Position numbers and translations under genes: made by a program. Positions 5,602 through 6,702 of a DNA stretch of 6,702 nt are shown here, piece after piece. The stretch comes from Oscillospiraceae bacterium (GTDB lineage Bacteria; Bacillota; Clostridia; Oscillospirales; Acutalibacteraceae), in NCBI GenBank assembly GCA_022508705.1, contig JAFLUO010000092.1:1-6702 (forward strand), in the 5' to 3' direction. Each line of letters starts with the position of its first letter. Within the stretch, counting starts at the first letter, position 1. A model generated the notes under the pieces. That model was not told the origin of the DNA, searched no databases, and was given only the letters and a program-made list of their open reading frames with translations.

Positions 5602-5642
5602 TTGGTCGAAATCGGACTTTACTCACAAGAAAGGAGAAAAGT

Positions 5643-6455
5643 ATGAAAAAGTTTATTGAAACTATTGAAGATGCGTGTAAAGACTTTAAATACAGCGAGC
5701 TTCTGTATCAGTATAAAAGAAATCTGCTTGACGAAATGAATGACCGTGCCTGTGACGTTAGGCAGGCAGGGCTTACCGATGAGGGAGTTGTTGAAGATCT
5801 TATTTTGTCTGAATATCCCGACATCAGAGGGGATTTTGAGCAATATTTGGCAAAGGAAAAACGGCGCAGAAAAGAGAAGCTTCAGCACAAGCTTTTAGTA
5901 ATAGGCACTCCGCTTTTAATTATTATTGCCGTTGCGGTTTACATAGTTCAGGGCATTTTGTTTGACACCTGGTCAGGCAGATGGCTCATGATCGTGGGCA
6001 CGGCATTTGCAATGAGCATTTTGTGCGCCTTTGCAGGAATCAGGCAGATTTTAAGGCTTAAAAAGATTTTCCATATGTTCGCAAGGATTTTAAATGCAGG
6101 CTCAGTTATGCTCGTTGCGGTGTTTATCTTCCTTTTGTGCGGCGTCACAATAGGCTGGAGCTCAACCTGGCCCATAATTCCGGGCGGCGTTATTGCGCTG
6201 TTGCTTTTAGACCTTGCTTTCGCATTCAGGACACATCAAAAATTTGCAATGATAAACACGTTTATTTACATACCCGCAATTTTCGCAATGCTTTACGTTA
6301 TTTTGGCGGCGTCGGGCGTTGTTACTTGGGGCAAAGGCTGGGTGCTTATATTCTTAGGAATTGCGGTTGATGCTTGTCTTGGAATAGGAATTCTTCTTAA
6401 CAATGCAAAGTATAAATACAAGCAGGAGGTTGAAGACATATGGAAAGAAAATTAA
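5643..6455 (+). CDS. HAAS/permease-prefix (DUF1700-like) membrane protein with six predicted helices
   Basis: The protein has 270 aa. Residues 1-80 form a charged helical domain with a pattern of the HAAS/permease-prefix type: a helix ending L-L-D-E-M-N-D-R, then a turn with G-L-T-D-E-G-V-V-E-D, then Y-P-D-I and a basic stretch K-R-R-R-K-E-K before the membrane. This module is known from small membrane proteins and ABC permeases, often beside PadR regulators. Six hydrophobic segments follow (about 84-106, 113-133, 151-171, 176-195, 202-225, 231-252) and a short charged tail. Each of the three helix pairs has a W-x3-W between its members (W110/W114, W172/W176, W229/W233), which suggests a triplicated two-helix unit loosely like LiaI/LiaF-type membrane regions. 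No enzyme motif is visible and the function is unknown. AAAGGAG lies 6 nt before ATG 5643. The end overlaps the next gene by 16 nt, so the two are probably co-translated. Confidence 0.82.
   Translation: MKKFIETIEDACKDFKYSELLYQYKRNLLDEMNDRACDVRQAGLTDEGVVEDLILSEYPDIRGDFEQYLAKEKRRRKEKLQHKLLVIGTPLLIIIAVAVYIVQGILFDTWSGRWLMIVGTAFAMSILCAFAGIRQILRLKKIFHMFARILNAGSVMLVAVFIFLLCGVTIGWSSTWPIIPGGVIALLLLDLAFAFRTHQKFAMINTFIYIPAIFAMLYVILAASGVVTWGKGWVLIFLGIAVDACLGIGILLNNAKYKYKQEVEDIWKEN
6424..6429 (+). promoter_or_regulatory. Ribosome binding site inside the upstream gene
   Basis: AGGAGG, a full match to the anti-16S core, lies 10 nt before ATG 6440 and within the coding sequence of the HAAS protein. It fixes the start of the last gene. 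Confidence 0.8.
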
Positions 6456-6702
6456 ATGCCGAGCTTTGGGATAAGATGCATTATCTTTTCCGTGACTTCA
6501 ACGACCGAATGGTACACGTTGAGCTGCGTTATGATTTTGAAATTGACGTTGAAGCGCTCAAGACCGTTCTTATCTGCTTTTTTGAGAAAGCCCCCGTGCT
6601 TCATTCACGCTTTGTTGACAACCATTTCAGCACTCACTGGGAGGTTATGCCTTACAATATAAATGATGTTGTAACAGTTGCATATCCCGAAAATGTTGAC
6701 GA
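6440..6702 (+). CDS. N-terminal part of a probable condensation-domain/acyltransferase-like protein, cut by window edge
   Basis: The frame is open from ATG 6440 to the right edge (87 full codons), with a perfect AGGAGG ahead of it and a 16-nt overlap with the preceding gene. The visible part begins MERKLNAELWDKMHYLF, followed by H-V-E-L-R-Y-D-F-E-I-D-V-E-A-L-K (26-41) and F-F-E-K-A-P-V-L-H-S-R-F (47-58), then H-W-E-V (66-69). This order (a helix that reads like a substrate-entry segment, a beta strand, D-x-E-A-L, then a P-V-L-H-S-R-F strand) is typical of the start of the CoA-dependent acyltransferase superfamily: alcohol acetyltransferase-like and NRPS condensation-like proteins found singly in Clostridia. 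The catalytic HHxxxDG motif would lie beyond the window, so the assignment is by general resemblance only. Co-translation with a membrane protein suggests a joint envelope or lipid role, which is inference. Confidence 0.7.
   Translation, partial: MERKLNAELWDKMHYLFRDFNDRMVHVELRYDFEIDVEALKTVLICFFEKAPVLHSRFVDNHFSTHWEVMPYNINDVVTVAYPENVD

Noticed and set aside
6456..6662. A 68-codon plus-strand frame at the right end
   Set aside because: The frame starting at ATG 6440 has a perfect AGGAGG, couples to the upstream gene, is open to the edge and gives a sensible protein. The other frame is its shadow.
1..6702. CRISPR array, tRNA, transposase, phage or toxin-antitoxin genes
   Set aside because: There are no spaced direct repeats, cloverleaf, transposase motif or phage-type gene anywhere. 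The two small genes lack toxin or antitoxin hallmarks and do not form a pair.

Overview
The window looks like an ordinary chromosomal stretch of a low-to-moderate GC, Gram-positive, Clostridia-like bacterium, possibly an uncultured gut or rumen member of the Oscillospirales. The reasons are strong AGGAG-type ribosome sites, AT-rich spacers, sigma-A-type promoters, a clostridial-style DacF carboxypeptidase, a permease-prefix (HAAS/DUF1700-like) membrane protein and a MurE-like ligase of a non-canonical subtype. The taxonomy is inferred from protein flavour only. I see no phage, insertion sequence, CRISPR, tRNA or rRNA.

Left half (1-3578, minus strand): one compact four-gene operon, read right to left. 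It holds a calcineurin-like metallophosphoesterase (3578-2889), a MurE-like Mur ligase (2877-1369), a 71-residue unknown protein (1362-1147) and a GPH/MelB-type sugar-cation symporter (1154-beyond 1). Gaps are 11 and 6 nt, followed by an 8-nt overlap, so co-transcription and translational coupling are likely. The symporter is cut by the window edge but is open for 384 codons and carries the MelB cation-site motifs.

Middle (3579-3704): the control region between the operon and a divergently transcribed dacF. It contains two good sigma-A-type promoters that point towards each other, so the predicted transcript starts overlap by about 14 nt. The genes on both sides bear on peptidoglycan: a MurE-type ligase adds an amino acid to UDP-MurNAc-peptide, and DacF trims D-Ala from the exported stem peptide.

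Right half (3705-6702, plus strand): dacF (signal peptide, catalytic domain, C-terminal membrane anchor with a polybasic tail) is followed by a GC hairpin inside a roughly 100-bp repeat-like spacer. Next comes a 75-residue hydrophilic unknown protein with its own strong intrinsic terminator at 5486-5510. After that a promoter, with a small inverted repeat over its -10 box, drives a six-helix membrane protein with an N-terminal HAAS-like helical domain. This gene overlaps by 16 nt the start of a gene running off the right edge, whose N-terminus resembles condensation-domain/acyltransferase proteins.

I found no clear undescribed multi-gene defence or mobile system. The points most worth a second look are non-canonical catalytic or specificity motifs in three of the cell-wall or phosphoesterase enzymes, the face-to-face promoters, a threefold WxxxW repeat in the HAAS membrane protein, and two unknown small proteins.
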